In this document: positions 53,208 to 62,170 of the stretch, one piece after another
Position numbering within the stretch: position 1 is the stretch's first letter
Layout of the letters: each line of letters begins with the position of its first letter
Assembly: GCA_018433765.1 (NCBI GenBank)
Contig: JAHDQO010000010.1
Coordinates: 1-64,000 of the forward strand
Length of the DNA: 64,000 nucleotides
Source: Tissierellales bacterium
GTDB lineage: Bacteria; Bacillota; Clostridia; Tissierellales; Sedimentibacteraceae
Direction of reading: 5' to 3'
Notes under the pieces: model-generated
Seen by the model: the letters and a program-made list of their open reading frames with translations, nothing else
The model's database searches: none
What the model was told of the DNA's origin: nothing
Translations under genes and position numbers: made by a program

Positions 53208-53948
53208 ATGATTAGTTATAAGGCTTGGAACACTGTTTTTGAGACATTGGTCTTTAGTAAGGTGAGTCCTGATGAAAAAAATACGTTTGAAACATCAAAA
53301 TTGTTAGCACAGAAGATAATTGAAATTACTGCACCACGAAAAGATGAAGTAGTTATTGATATGGGAGCAGGTTGGGGAAATCTTTCTTTAGAAATTGCTC
53401 CACTGGTAAAACAAGTAATAGCAATTGAACCTTCTCTTAAAAATATCAAAGTTGCTAAAGAAAGAGCTAGTGAAAGTAAATATGATAATATTAGGTTAAT
53501 AAATGGTAAATTTGAAAATCCTAGATATTATCAGAAAGTAGATATTGTATTATCTTCACTTGTTCTTCATCAATTATCTTTGAAAAATAAAAAAACAGCT
53601 ATTAAAGAAACAAAAAAACTATTAAGAAGAAATGGGTCTCTTATTATATGTGATACACTAATGTTTTTTAACCCTCTGACAGAACCAAAAAAATTTAATG
53701 ATATCTACAGATATTTACTGCCTAGGACCTTGCCGACTAATGTTTATGAAAAGTATGTAAAGCCTCATTTTAGTAGTAATAAAGATTATATATATACATG
53801 GGAAGATATGAAAAAGTATACCTCCAAAGAATATTGGTTTTATTCCTTTAGTGAGTTGAAAGATATATTAGAGAGTGCTGATTTTATGATTGAAGATAAA
53901 ATAGATATTTCACCATTCTTTGGTATAATAAAAGCAAGGAATAATTGA
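53208..53948 (+). CDS. Class I SAM-dependent methyltransferase
   Basis: Methyltransferase of 246 residues. SAM-binding motif I is VIDMGAGWGNLSLEIA near 48-62; motif II/III follows as AIEPS and VLSSLVLHQLS. Substrate unknown. It is co-transcribed with a MerR-family regulator 30 bases downstream and driven by a MerR-type promoter. This suggests an inducible role, perhaps in modification of a toxic small molecule. TAGGAGTG precedes the ATG. Confidence 0.8.
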   Translation: MISYKAWNTVFETLVFSKVSPDEKNTFETSKLLAQKIIEITAPRKDEVVIDMGAGWGNLSLEIAPLVKQVIAIEPSLKNIKVAKERASESKYDNIRLINGKFENPRYYQKVDIVLSSLVLHQLSLKNKKTAIKETKKLLRRNGSLIICDTLMFFNPLTEPKKFNDIYRYLLPRTLPTNVYEKYVKPHFSSNKDYIYTWEDMKKYTSKEYWFYSFSELKDILESADFMIEDKIDISPFFGIIKARNN

Positions 53949-53978
53949 TTAAAAGATTTTATTTAAGGAGCAGAGAGT

Positions 53979-54785
53979 GTGTATAAGATAGGAGAATTCT
54001 CTAAAATAACAGGTTTATCATCAAAAACGCTTCGTTATTATGACCATGAAGCAATTCTTTCACCGTCTTTTCGTAATAAAGAAAATGGATATCGATACTA
54101 CAACCAAAACGATTTTAATAAGGCGCAAATTATTGTGATATTAAGAAGTTTTGATTTTTCAATATCAGAAATTAAAGACGTTTTAGCAAACTATGAATCT
54201 CAAAGTGATTTAAATGATTATCTGATAGAAAAGACTAAATTAATAGAAGTGGATATTATTAAAAGTAGACAGTTAATACAACAAATGCAAATGTATATTA
54301 CATCAAATGTAATAGAAAGACAAAGTACAGAAAATAAAGATTATATAGTAGTTTTGGATACTATAGAACCCATTTTAGTAGCATCTATGAGTTTTAAGGG
54401 TAAATATAGTGAGATTGGAAATTATTTTAAAAAAGTTTATGAAGTGGTAAAGGATAAAGCTGTTAGTGTACCATTGGTTTGTTACCATGATTTAGAATAT
54501 AAGGAAGTTGCAAATATAGAAATAAGCGTTCCAGTTTCGCTACCTGTTACAGGAAGTGGTGTTATAAGTAAAAGACTTAAAGAATATAAAGCCTTATGTA
54601 CTACTCATGTTGGAGAGTATGAACATTTAAGGTTAGCTTATAAAGCTATTTTTGATTATGCAGAAAAAAACAAATTAAAGTGCAGTGAACCAATTATTGA
54701 GTTTTATATGAAAGGACCTGGGACAAAGTTAAAAGGAAATCCTAAAAAGTATATCACTAAAATTTTTATCCCTATAATAGAGTAA
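53979..54785 (+). CDS. MerR-family regulator with GyrI-like effector domain
   Basis: Transcription regulator of 268 residues. N-terminal MerR helix-turn-helix (YKIGEFSKITGLSSKTLRYY), a coiled coil near 85-115 (dimerisation), and a C-terminal GyrI/BmrR-type effector-binding domain (SVPVSLPVTGSGVISKRL). GTG start eight bases after AAGGAG. It probably binds the dyad at 53141-53172 and controls its own operon in response to a hydrophobic or cationic ligand, as BmrR and TipA do. Confidence 0.87.
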   Translation: MYKIGEFSKITGLSSKTLRYYDHEAILSPSFRNKENGYRYYNQNDFNKAQIIVILRSFDFSISEIKDVLANYESQSDLNDYLIEKTKLIEVDIIKSRQLIQQMQMYITSNVIERQSTENKDYIVVLDTIEPILVASMSFKGKYSEIGNYFKKVYEVVKDKAVSVPLVCYHDLEYKEVANIEISVPVSLPVTGSGVISKRLKEYKALCTTHVGEYEHLRLAYKAIFDYAEKNKLKCSEPIIEFYMKGPGTKLKGNPKKYITKIFIPIIE

Positions 54786-54813
54786 TATTTAATTGAATAT
54801 ACAGTTCAATGAT

Positions 54814-54847
54814 TAATGCCAAATGTATAACTTTGGCATTATTTTTG
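54814..54847 (+). terminator. Terminator of merR overlapping the ortA promoter
   Basis: Perfect 10-base inverted repeat TAATGCCAAA / TTTGGCATTA with an 8-base loop, then TTTTTGC. It stops the upstream transcript. The downstream arm contains the -24 box of the ortA promoter. Confidence 0.75.
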
Positions 54848-54849
54848 CT
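54834..54849 (+). promoter_or_regulatory. Sigma-54 promoter of ortAB
   Basis: TGGCATTATTTTTGCT matches the -24/-12 consensus with exact spacing and an intact TTGC. The start is predicted near 54861. Confidence 0.85.
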
Positions 54850-54916
54850 ATAAATATAATTTAAAATATCAATCTTAATATATAATAACTATTAAGATTC
54901 TAAAAGGAGGAGACAA

Positions 54917-55216
54917 ATGAATAAAGCAGCGAAAGGAACTTGGGTTGAAATTGAAAATGAAGTTTTATCAGCAAGCGAAAGGGCTCCACAAGTACCAGAG
55001 GACACAAAAACTACTCCGCTTATGATGTGGACAAGAGGATTTATGATTGAAGAATCAGCTTCAATAGGTGACTTTGTTTCTGTTACTACTCTTTCTGGCA
55101 GGATAGTAAAAGGTAAATTAGTAGAAATAAGTCCACGATTTGAACACGATTTTGGAAAGCCGGTTCAGGAATTGTTAAGAACAGGCGTAAATTTAAAAGA
55201 AGAAATAACAAAATAG
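54917..55216 (+). CDS. ortA: 2-amino-4-oxopentanoate thiolase, small subunit OrtA
   Basis: Protein of 99 residues matching OrtA (KGTWVEIENEVLSASERAPQ and GRIVKGKLVEISPRFEHDF). With OrtB it cleaves 2-amino-4-oxopentanoate plus CoA to D-alanine and acetyl-CoA in the oxidative branch of ornithine fermentation. AAAGGAGG lies seven bases before the ATG. It is 13 bases from ortB. The other pathway genes (racemase, aminomutase, diaminopentanoate dehydrogenase) are not in the window. Confidence 0.93.
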   Translation: MNKAAKGTWVEIENEVLSASERAPQVPEDTKTTPLMMWTRGFMIEESASIGDFVSVTTLSGRIVKGKLVEISPRFEHDFGKPVQELLRTGVNLKEEITK

Positions 55217-55229
55217 TAGGAGGTATAAC

Positions 55230-56639
55230 ATGAGGGATTTATCATATAAGGCAGTAATGGGTAGAAAAAACGATATAATGAAAGCAGCAGTAGGTATAGA
55301 TTATAATGATTTTGAATACGGTAATATTGCTTTTGATTATGATGGTATGATGGAAAAAGTAGCATATTCTATGGAAGAAATGCAGAAAATTCAACGTGCA
55401 ACTAAAGTAGGCAATACACCATTATTTGAAGTCAAAAATATTAACAAACTTATAAAAAAATGCTCTGAAAAGGGGAAAGGAGCAAGAGTTTTTATAAAAG
55501 ATGAAGCTGCAAATGCTTCTGGTTCATTTAAAGCTAGAAGAGCTGCTATATCTGTGTATCATGCACAAAAGCTAGGTTATAAAGGAGTTATTGCTGCAAC
55601 AAGTGGAAACTATGGAGCAGCAGTTGCATCACAAGCAGCACAAAGAGGATTAAAATGTATAATAGTCCAAGAAGTATATGATTCTAAAAAGAAAGGTCAG
55701 CCTGAAATTATAGAAAAAGCACGTAAATGTGAATCTTTTGGCGCAGAGGTTATTCAGCTTACAGTTGGTCCTGAACTTTTTTATACTTTCTTAAAAATAT
55801 TAGAAGAAACAGGATATTTCAATGCTTCTTTATATACTCCTTTTGGAATAGCTGGTGTTGAGACACTAGGTTATGAAATTGCTAATCAGATGATGGATAT
55901 GGAAGGAAAATATCCGGATGCTGTAGTTGCTACTCATGCTGGTGGAGGTAATTTAACTGGAACTGCAAGAGGATTAATAAAAGCAGGAGTTACTAACTGT
56001 AATGTAGTAGGTGCTTCAGTAGACTTAAAAGGTTTACACATGGCGTCAGACAAAGATTTTAATAGAAAATCTTTCACAACAGGGCATACTGGATTTGGTA
56101 TTCCTTTTGCTTCTTGGCCAGATCGTGCAGATGTACCACGGAATGCTGCCAGAGTATTAAGATATATGGATAGATATGTTACAGTTACTCAAGGAGAAGT
56201 TTTCTATGTAACAGAGTTGCTAGCTCAGCTTGAAGGTATTGAAAGAGGACCTGCTGGAAATGTATCTTTAGCTGCTGCAATTTCTTTAGCAAAAGAAATG
56301 GATGAGAATCAAATAGTAGTAGTACAAGAAACTGAATATACTGGCGCTGGAAAGCATCCAATACCACAGCTTACATTTGCTCGTGAAAATGGTATTGAAA
56401 TTTCTATAGGTGATCCCAAAGGGAATATACCTGGTAAAACAATAGTTATACCAGAATCAATAGACCAAATATCTGCAATAGATGTAGACTTATTGAAATT
56501 AAAAACCTCATATATAAAAAATGCAGTTAAGAATAATACTGCAGTTGAACTCAATTCAGATGATATTGATTATATTGCTAAAGATGTAAATTTACCTAAA
56601 AATAAAGTTGTTGGGATTATTGACCAGTTAAATCAATAA
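55230..56639 (+). CDS. ortB: 2-amino-4-oxopentanoate thiolase, PLP subunit OrtB
   Basis: PLP fold type II protein of 469 residues, related to threonine synthase. The PLP lysine is K101 in NASGSFKARRA; the phosphate loop is THAGGGNLTGTA. It is the catalytic subunit of the thiolase that yields D-alanine plus acetyl-CoA. TAGGAGG precedes the ATG. Co-transcribed with ortA from a sigma-54 promoter and followed by a terminator. D-Ala formed here would need an alanine racemase, and two such genes are in the window. Confidence 0.93.
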   Translation: MRDLSYKAVMGRKNDIMKAAVGIDYNDFEYGNIAFDYDGMMEKVAYSMEEMQKIQRATKVGNTPLFEVKNINKLIKKCSEKGKGARVFIKDEAANASGSFKARRAAISVYHAQKLGYKGVIAATSGNYGAAVASQAAQRGLKCIIVQEVYDSKKKGQPEIIEKARKCESFGAEVIQLTVGPELFYTFLKILEETGYFNASLYTPFGIAGVETLGYEIANQMMDMEGKYPDAVVATHAGGGNLTGTARGLIKAGVTNCNVVGASVDLKGLHMASDKDFNRKSFTTGHTGFGIPFASWPDRADVPRNAARVLRYMDRYVTVTQGEVFYVTELLAQLEGIERGPAGNVSLAAAISLAKEMDENQIVVVQETEYTGAGKHPIPQLTFARENGIEISIGDPKGNIPGKTIVIPESIDQISAIDVDLLKLKTSYIKNAVKNNTAVELNSDDIDYIAKDVNLPKNKVVGIIDQLNQ

Positions 56640-56655
56640 AAAATTGTCTAATTTA

Positions 56656-56704
56656 GCCAGGAAATTGTTTTCCACGTGGAAATATATTTCCTGGCATTTT
56701 TTTT
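56656..56704 (+). terminator. Terminator of ortB with an internal palindrome
   Basis: Stem GCCAGGAAAT / ATTTCCTGGC, followed by ATTTTTTTTT. The loop contains the perfect palindrome TTTCCACGTGGAAA (56669-56682), which may also be a protein-binding site for the downstream sigma-54 promoter. Confidence 0.85.
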
Positions 56705-56810
56705 CGTAGCAAAATAAAATCTTTTAATATATACTGGTTAAGTTCTCTTGTTAGTATATAAAAACGAGTTTTGTAAAGGACGGGATTGAGTGGGTATGCT
56801 CATACTTAAT

Positions 56811-56826
56811 TGGCATAGATTTTGCG
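56811..56826 (+). promoter_or_regulatory. Sigma-54 promoter of the NhaC-family antiporter
   Basis: TGGCATAGATTTTGCG matches the -24/-12 consensus with exact spacing. The start is predicted near 56838, about 38 bases before the ATG. GTATGCTCATAC, a small dyad, lies just upstream at about 56794. Confidence 0.85.
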
Positions 56827-56875
56827 ATAAAATTAAGTAGGTAAGTAATAATATAATTATTAAGGGAGGAAAACA

Positions 56876-58318
56876 ATGAATAACGAAAGTAGAAAGTTGG
56901 AATTTTATGGAGGAGAATGGATGTCATTTATTCCATTCATAGTATTTATTGTACTAATTGTATTAACAACTTTTGTAGGTGGATCTATTTCAAACGGAGC
57001 TTTATGGATACCAGCATTTATGGCTCTTGTTGTAGCATTCTTTTTTGCAAAAGATAAGAAAATTTACAGTGAAGTAATTATTAACGGTATGGCAAGTAAA
57101 GAAGCAATTATTCCTGTTGTTTGCTGGATATTTGCAGGTGTATTCTCAAGAATACTTAGAGAATCAGGTCTTGCAGGTGGTATTGCAGGATCAGCTGCAT
57201 CAATAGGAATAGGTGGAACGGCATTTATAATAATATCATTTTTCGCATCTGCTATATTTGCAACAGCTTCAGGTACTGGATTCGGAACTATTGCAGCAGG
57301 TATGGGAGTACTTTATCCAGCAGGAGTAGCCTTAGGTGCACATCCAGCATTGTTAGCAGGAGCAATAGTATCTGGTGGAGCGTTTGGAGACAACTTAGCA
57401 CCTGTTTCTGATACTACGATTTGTTCTGCTACTTCACAGGATGTTGATGTTCCAGGTGTTGTAAAATCAAGACTTAAATATGCACTAGTTGCAGCCGTAG
57501 TTACTGTAATTGGTATTATAATTGTAGGGATGACTTATAAAGGAAAAAGTGTAGGAATAGAAGCAATAGAATATAGTAAAATAGCACTTATAATGTTGGT
57601 TCCAGTTGCTATAACTATATGGATAGCAGTTAAAACTGGGAATATAATTATTGCGACTACTGTAGGAATTGTATTGGCTGGTGCTACAGCAGTTTTTGCT
57701 GGATTGATAGACTTTATACAGATAGATCCTGGACAAGAAGTTACAAAACAAGCTTTGTTTAGAGTTGTTGGTTCAGGATTAGATAGAACTGTGGATGGTG
57801 TAATATATACTGGTATAAACAGTATGATTCAAGTGGTAATTTTAGCTTTACTATTATTTGGTTCAATAGCAATAATGAGAGCTGGTCATGGAGATGTTAA
57901 GCTTCTTGAAGTACTTGGCAAAATAGCAAAAGGACCTAAAGGTGCTGAATTTTCAATTGCAGGTATGACTATGGCACTTTCAGCCATTATGGGATTAAAT
58001 GCTCCAGCGATACTAGCAGTAGGAGCTTCATTTGCAAAACCTTTGTCTAGAAAATTTGGAATTAGTCCTTATAGAACAGCAAACTTACTAGATGCGACTT
58101 CATGTACATTAGTATATTCTTTACCATGGACTCCGGCTATAATATATACTATTGGATTTACAAGAGATAGTATTCATCCTCTTAGCGCTTTAGAAATTAC
58201 ACCGTTTGTATTTTATGCTTACGCATTATTGGCTATTATGCTAATAAGTATATTCCTTGGAATAGGAAGAAATGATAATATGGATAAAATAAAAGAAAAA
58301 GCTAATAAAGTGGCTTAA
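56876..58318 (+). CDS. NhaC-family sodium/proton antiporter-like transporter
   Basis: Integral membrane protein of 480 residues with about 11-12 membrane segments. Family features include FATASGTGFGTIAAGMG, AIVSGGAFGDNLAPVSDTTI and the C-terminal half repeat GLNAPAILAVG. NhaC-family proteins exchange Na+ or H+, and some members, such as MleN, move organic anions. Here a dedicated sigma-54 promoter and the adjacent ortAB and two-component genes suggest transport of an amino acid or fermentation product rather than simple pH control. AGGGAGG precedes the ATG. A second in-frame ATG (residue 16) is possible. Confidence 0.87.
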   Translation: MNNESRKLEFYGGEWMSFIPFIVFIVLIVLTTFVGGSISNGALWIPAFMALVVAFFFAKDKKIYSEVIINGMASKEAIIPVVCWIFAGVFSRILRESGLAGGIAGSAASIGIGGTAFIIISFFASAIFATASGTGFGTIAAGMGVLYPAGVALGAHPALLAGAIVSGGAFGDNLAPVSDTTICSATSQDVDVPGVVKSRLKYALVAAVVTVIGIIIVGMTYKGKSVGIEAIEYSKIALIMLVPVAITIWIAVKTGNIIIATTVGIVLAGATAVFAGLIDFIQIDPGQEVTKQALFRVVGSGLDRTVDGVIYTGINSMIQVVILALLLFGSIAIMRAGHGDVKLLEVLGKIAKGPKGAEFSIAGMTMALSAIMGLNAPAILAVGASFAKPLSRKFGISPYRTANLLDATSCTLVYSLPWTPAIIYTIGFTRDSIHPLSALEITPFVFYAYALLAIMLISIFLGIGRNDNMDKIKEKANKVA

Positions 58319-58330
58319 TATAAGTTATAA

Positions 58331-58380
58331 AATAATCCGTTATGGTAACTATAACATCATAACGGATTATTTATTTTAAA
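58331..58380 (+). terminator. Terminator of the antiporter gene
   Basis: Perfect 14-base stem AATAATCCGTTATG / CATAACGGATTATT, then TATTTTAAAG. Moderate T-run, very stable stem; may work in both directions. Confidence 0.8.
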
Positions 58381-58462
58381 GCAATTTAGTTTTCCATTAA
58401 GTTGTAATAACTTTTTTATTCTGCTATTATTATTATGTCTAGTTGTATTTGTGAGGTAAGGT

Positions 58463-60475
58463 ATGAGAATAAATAAAAGAAGGTATATAATATTTGGAAT
58501 AATATTTATATTATTAATTATAGTATTATTCATGTACGTTAATGATGAAAATATTATTTCAAGCTCTAATAAAGAAAAAGATGTATTGTCAGTTGAAGAA
58601 CGAAGGTGGTTAAAAGAACAAGGTGCTTTAATATATGGAGCAGATAAAAATGCGCCACCATTAAGATTTGTTGATAAAGCAGATAATCAGTATAAAGGTG
58701 TAGTTGTAGATTATATCAATCTTTTATCTATAGAGTTAGGAGTGAATATTGAATTACATCCACTGCTTTGGGAGGATGCACTTACTAGTCTTTTAGAAGG
58801 AAAGACTGATATATGCGATATGTTTAGAAGTGAAGAAAGAGAGAAACATTTTCTTTTTTCAAAGCCAATATATACTTTGAGGGCAGTTTTAGTTGAAAGA
58901 AGAGATGGGGTGAAAATTGATGATATAAATAATATATCGCTTGCCACGCAAAAAGGTGATTACGTTAATGAATACTTACTAAATACCTATCCTTCTATTA
59001 AATTAACTTATGTAAATGATATAGAAGAAGCGATTGAATTATTAGTAGATGGAAAAGTAGATGCAGTAGCTGGTGATGAGCCAGTTGTTTTATATCAAAT
59101 AAAAAGTAAAAATTATGAGTCTTTATTACGAATAATAGAAGATCCCCTATATGAGAATGAAGTTGTTTTTTCTGTACCAAAATCTAAGCCTAGACTTGTT
59201 ACTATACTTAACAAAGGAATTGCGGCCATAGAAAAAACTGATCAACTGGAAAGCATACAGCAGAAATGGTTTGGCATTTCAACACCTATTGTTCAAGTAA
59301 AAGATTATACTGATATCATAATACTTGTTTTTATTATTGGTGGAATATTAGTACTAATATTGATAAGTATGAGTATATGGAACTATTCACTAAAACAACA
59401 GGTAGAAAAGCGAACCAAAGAAGTTATTAACAGCAAAAACGAATTGCTAATAATTTTCAATGGTATGACAGAATATTTAACTTTGATAGATTTAAATTTA
59501 AAAGTTGTTAATATAAATAAATCATTTTTAGATTTTTTAAACTATACAAAAGAAGAGGTTATACATAAGCACTGTAGAGAAATTTATAAAGGATTTAATG
59601 AGAATAGTGTATTAAATATGATTAAATTAACTATACAACAAGAAAGAAATTTTGAAAAAGAAATCATAAGTAACAATCAATATTATATGATACGAACATA
59701 TCCATTAAATGATACTTCAGAAAAATTAAATAATGTTTTAGTTATAATTCAAAATAATACAAAAGAAAAAATATCAGAGAGACAGATTCTTCAAGCAAAT
59801 AAAATGGCTGCAATAGGACAGTTAGCTGCAGGCATGGGTCATGAAATAAGAAATCCACTTGGTATAATAAGAAATCACAGTTTTATTATGAGAGAAATAC
59901 TAAAAGAAAAAAAGGCAATAAAGTCGTTGGATTATATAGACTCTTCCGTTGTAAGAGCTAATAGAATAATTGAAAACTTACTTGAATTTTCTAGACTGAC
60001 AGATGATACAAAAGGTTGGATTAATTTAAATGAGTTCTTTTTAAAAATACTAGAACTTGAAAATAAAACACTAATGAATCGTAATATTGAGTGCCAATTG
60101 GATTGCGATGAAAATCTTAGATTCTATACAAATAAAGAATCATTGAAGCATATAATTATTAATTTAATTTCAAACTCAATTGATGCAATAGATAAAGATG
60201 GAAAAATAAAAATAAGTGTCAATACAAAAGACTACGGTATAATACTAAAGATTGAGGATACAGGTATTGGAATACCTGAAAATGAAATGGAAAAGATTTT
60301 TAATCCTTTTTATTCTACTAAGATACCCGGAAAAGGTACTGGACTTGGCTTATATATAGTGTACAATGAAGTTAAAAAGTTAAATGGTGAAATATCTGTT
60401 AGTAGTAAGCCAAATGTAAAAACATTGTTTGAAATATACTTACCATTTGATATGGAGGATGATGCAAATGAATAA
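58463..60475 (+). CDS. Sensor histidine kinase with periplasmic solute-binding domain
   Basis: Membrane histidine kinase of 670 residues. N-terminal membrane helix (8-26), an extracellular SBP_bac_3 amino-acid-binding-type domain (about 50-270, with GADKNAPPLRFVD and GKVDAVAGDEPVV), a second membrane helix (about 287-307), PAS domain (about 325-430), HisKA with H460 in AGMGHEIRNP and HATPase_c (NLISNSIDAI, EDTGIGIPE, GTGLGLYIV). An extracellular ligand, probably an amino acid or similar solute, would control phosphorylation of the NtrC-type regulator encoded next. Start GAGGTAAGGT ATG. Confidence 0.9.
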   Translation: MRINKRRYIIFGIIFILLIIVLFMYVNDENIISSSNKEKDVLSVEERRWLKEQGALIYGADKNAPPLRFVDKADNQYKGVVVDYINLLSIELGVNIELHPLLWEDALTSLLEGKTDICDMFRSEEREKHFLFSKPIYTLRAVLVERRDGVKIDDINNISLATQKGDYVNEYLLNTYPSIKLTYVNDIEEAIELLVDGKVDAVAGDEPVVLYQIKSKNYESLLRIIEDPLYENEVVFSVPKSKPRLVTILNKGIAAIEKTDQLESIQQKWFGISTPIVQVKDYTDIIILVFIIGGILVLILISMSIWNYSLKQQVEKRTKEVINSKNELLIIFNGMTEYLTLIDLNLKVVNINKSFLDFLNYTKEEVIHKHCREIYKGFNENSVLNMIKLTIQQERNFEKEIISNNQYYMIRTYPLNDTSEKLNNVLVIIQNNTKEKISERQILQANKMAAIGQLAAGMGHEIRNPLGIIRNHSFIMREILKEKKAIKSLDYIDSSVVRANRIIENLLEFSRLTDDTKGWINLNEFFLKILELENKTLMNRNIECQLDCDENLRFYTNKESLKHIIINLISNSIDAIDKDGKIKISVNTKDYGIILKIEDTGIGIPENEMEKIFNPFYSTKIPGKGTGLGLYIVYNEVKKLNGEISVSSKPNVKTLFEIYLPFDMEDDANE

Positions 60476-61832
60476 ATCGACAAAGATACTGATAGTTGAT
60501 GATGAAATAGAGTATAGAGAAACGTATAGAATGTTATTAGAAGCTAAAGGATTTTTAGTAGGTGAAGCAGGAAATACTACTGAAGCACTAGAAATGTTAG
60601 AGCGTGAATATTATCCTATAGTTTTATCGGATATAATAATGCCAGGTAAAGATGGAATCTATTTATTAAAAGAAATAAAAAAAGCATACAAAGATTCTAT
60701 AGAAGTTATTATTGTAACCGGTTATGGTAGTGTTGAAAGTGCAGTTAATGCAATGAAAATTGGTGCTTTAGGGTATTTTATAAAGAGTAGAAATCCTGAA
60801 GAATTATTAAAAGAAATAGATAAAGCAAAAAGATTAATAAAACTACAAGCTAAGAATAACATGGCTAAAAATGATATAAATGCAAAGCTTTATCTATATC
60901 AAACAAAAAGTTCAAAAATGAGAAAAGTTTTAGATTATGTAGATGCTGTTTCAAAAACTAATAGCAATATACTACTTACTGGAGAGTCAGGAGTAGGCAA
61001 GGAAATAATGGCTAATTTAATTCATGATAAAAGTGATAGATCAGGCATGATTTTTGTACCAATAAATTGTCAAGCTATATCTGATAATTTGTTAGAATCA
61101 GAATTGTTTGGTCACGAAAAAGGGTCATTTACAGGTGCAACATCTAAACGTATAGGTAGGTTTGAGGAAGCTGGAGGAGGTACTATTTTCTTAGATGAAA
61201 TAGGTGAAATGTCTCATGGAACACAAATAAAGCTACTGCGTGTTTTAGATAATAAGAAAATAGAAAGAGTAGGTTCTAGTAAACAAATAGATGTAGATTT
61301 TAGGCTTATTTCAGCTACTAATAGAGATTTGAAAGTAGAAATTGAAAAAGGTAATTTTAGAGAAGACCTTTTTTACAGAATAAATACTATAACTATTGAA
61401 ATACCACCTTTAAGAGAAAGAAAAGAAGATATTGAAGGAATGGAAAAATTTTTTATTACACATTTTAGCAATGAAATGAAAAAAGATGTAAAGAGAGTAG
61501 ATAGTGAAACAGAAAGATTTTTATTAAATTATAATTATCCTGGTAATGTTAGAGAATTAAAAAATATTATAGAAAGAATGGTAGTACTCTCAAAAGATGG
61601 AGTATTAAGACTAAATAAATTTGATGGTAATTTTAACGAAATAGAAGATGATAATATTAATATAAATAAAAAAATTATTCCCTATAAAGAAGCTAAAACA
61701 CAGTTTGAAATTAAGTATATAAGTAATGTTCTCAAATTATGTGATAATAACATTACTAAAGCTGCAAAACTTATGAAGATAAGTAGAAGACAGTTGTTTA
61801 ACAAATTGGTTGAATATAAATTAAAAGACTAA
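60468..61832 (+). CDS. NtrC-type sigma-54 response regulator
   Basis: Response regulator of 454 residues. Receiver domain with acidic pair D11-D12 and phosphoacceptor D55 (LSDIIMPGKDG); AAA+ domain with GESGVGKE near 171, contact loop GSFTGA and Walker [13 protein letters not shown]-terminal Fis-type helix-turn-helix (NITKAAKLMKISRRQLFNKL). Its ATG overlaps the kinase stop by eight bases, with GGAGG ten bases upstream, so the pair is translationally coupled. The nearby sigma-54 promoters of ortAB and the antiporter are the likely targets. Confidence 0.92.
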   Translation: MNKSTKILIVDDEIEYRETYRMLLEAKGFLVGEAGNTTEALEMLEREYYPIVLSDIIMPGKDGIYLLKEIKKAYKDSIEVIIVTGYGSVESAVNAMKIGALGYFIKSRNPEELLKEIDKAKRLIKLQAKNNMAKNDINAKLYLYQTKSSKMRKVLDYVDAVSKTNSNILLTGESGVGKEIMANLIHDKSDRSGMIFVPINCQAISDNLLESELFGHEKGSFTGATSKRIGRFEEAGGGTIFLDEIGEMSHGTQIKLLRVLDNKKIERVGSSKQIDVDFRLISATNRDLKVEIEKGNFREDLFYRINTITIEIPPLRERKEDIEGMEKFFITHFSNEMKKDVKRVDSETERFLLNYNYPGNVRELKNIIERMVVLSKDGVLRLNKFDGNFNEIEDDNININKKIIPYKEAKTQFEIKYISNVLKLCDNNITKAAKLMKISRRQLFNKLVEYKLKD

Positions 61833-61988
61833 TATGCATAGTAAAATTAACCTACAGTACTTTTTTGTTCATTTTATAAATATTAGTAAGAAAATAAAAA
61901 AAATAAAAAAAGTTCCGCAACACAATTTGATCTAAGTTTTGTAGAGATATACGTTAAAATGGTATAATATAAATAATATGTATATAAA

Positions 61989-62018
61989 AAAATCGTCAGT
62001 ATCTAGTCTGACGATTTT
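61989..62018 (-). terminator. Terminator of the small cysteine-rich protein gene
   Basis: Stem AATCGTCAG / CTGACGATT; on the minus strand it is followed by TTTTTTTATA. On the plus strand the T-run is short, so it may also stop the response-regulator transcript weakly. Confidence 0.75.
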
Positions 62019-62020
62019 AA

Positions 62021-62170
62021 TTAATGTTCTTGTTTTAAATCTCTTTCGTATAATTCACATTCTTTTAACATACATTTATTATCTATATTATGAATACAAG
62101 TAACACTTCCGCATGTCTTAAAGCTTAATTTTGCAATGTTGTTTTTCATATCTTTCATTTCTTTTTTCAA
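62021..62170 (-). CDS. Small cysteine-rich protein (49 residues)
   Basis: TTG-initiated frame with TAGGAGG nine bases upstream, and a terminator directly after the stop. The peptide contains TCGSVTCIHNIDNKCMLKEC: four cysteines in a C-x4-C-x7-C-x4-C array that could bind zinc or an Fe-S cluster. It resembles the short DUF1540-like clostridial proteins in spacing, but not enough for a firm call. Good translation and termination signals make it a likely real gene. Function unknown. Confidence 0.7.
   Translation of the reverse strand: MKKEMKDMKNNIAKLSFKTCGSVTCIHNIDNKCMLKECELYERDLKQEH

Noticed and set aside
61940-62018. Small RNA between TATAAT at about 61966 and the hairpin at 61989
   Set aside because: The product would be under 50 bases and no good -35 is present; the hairpin is better explained as the terminator of the minus-strand small gene.
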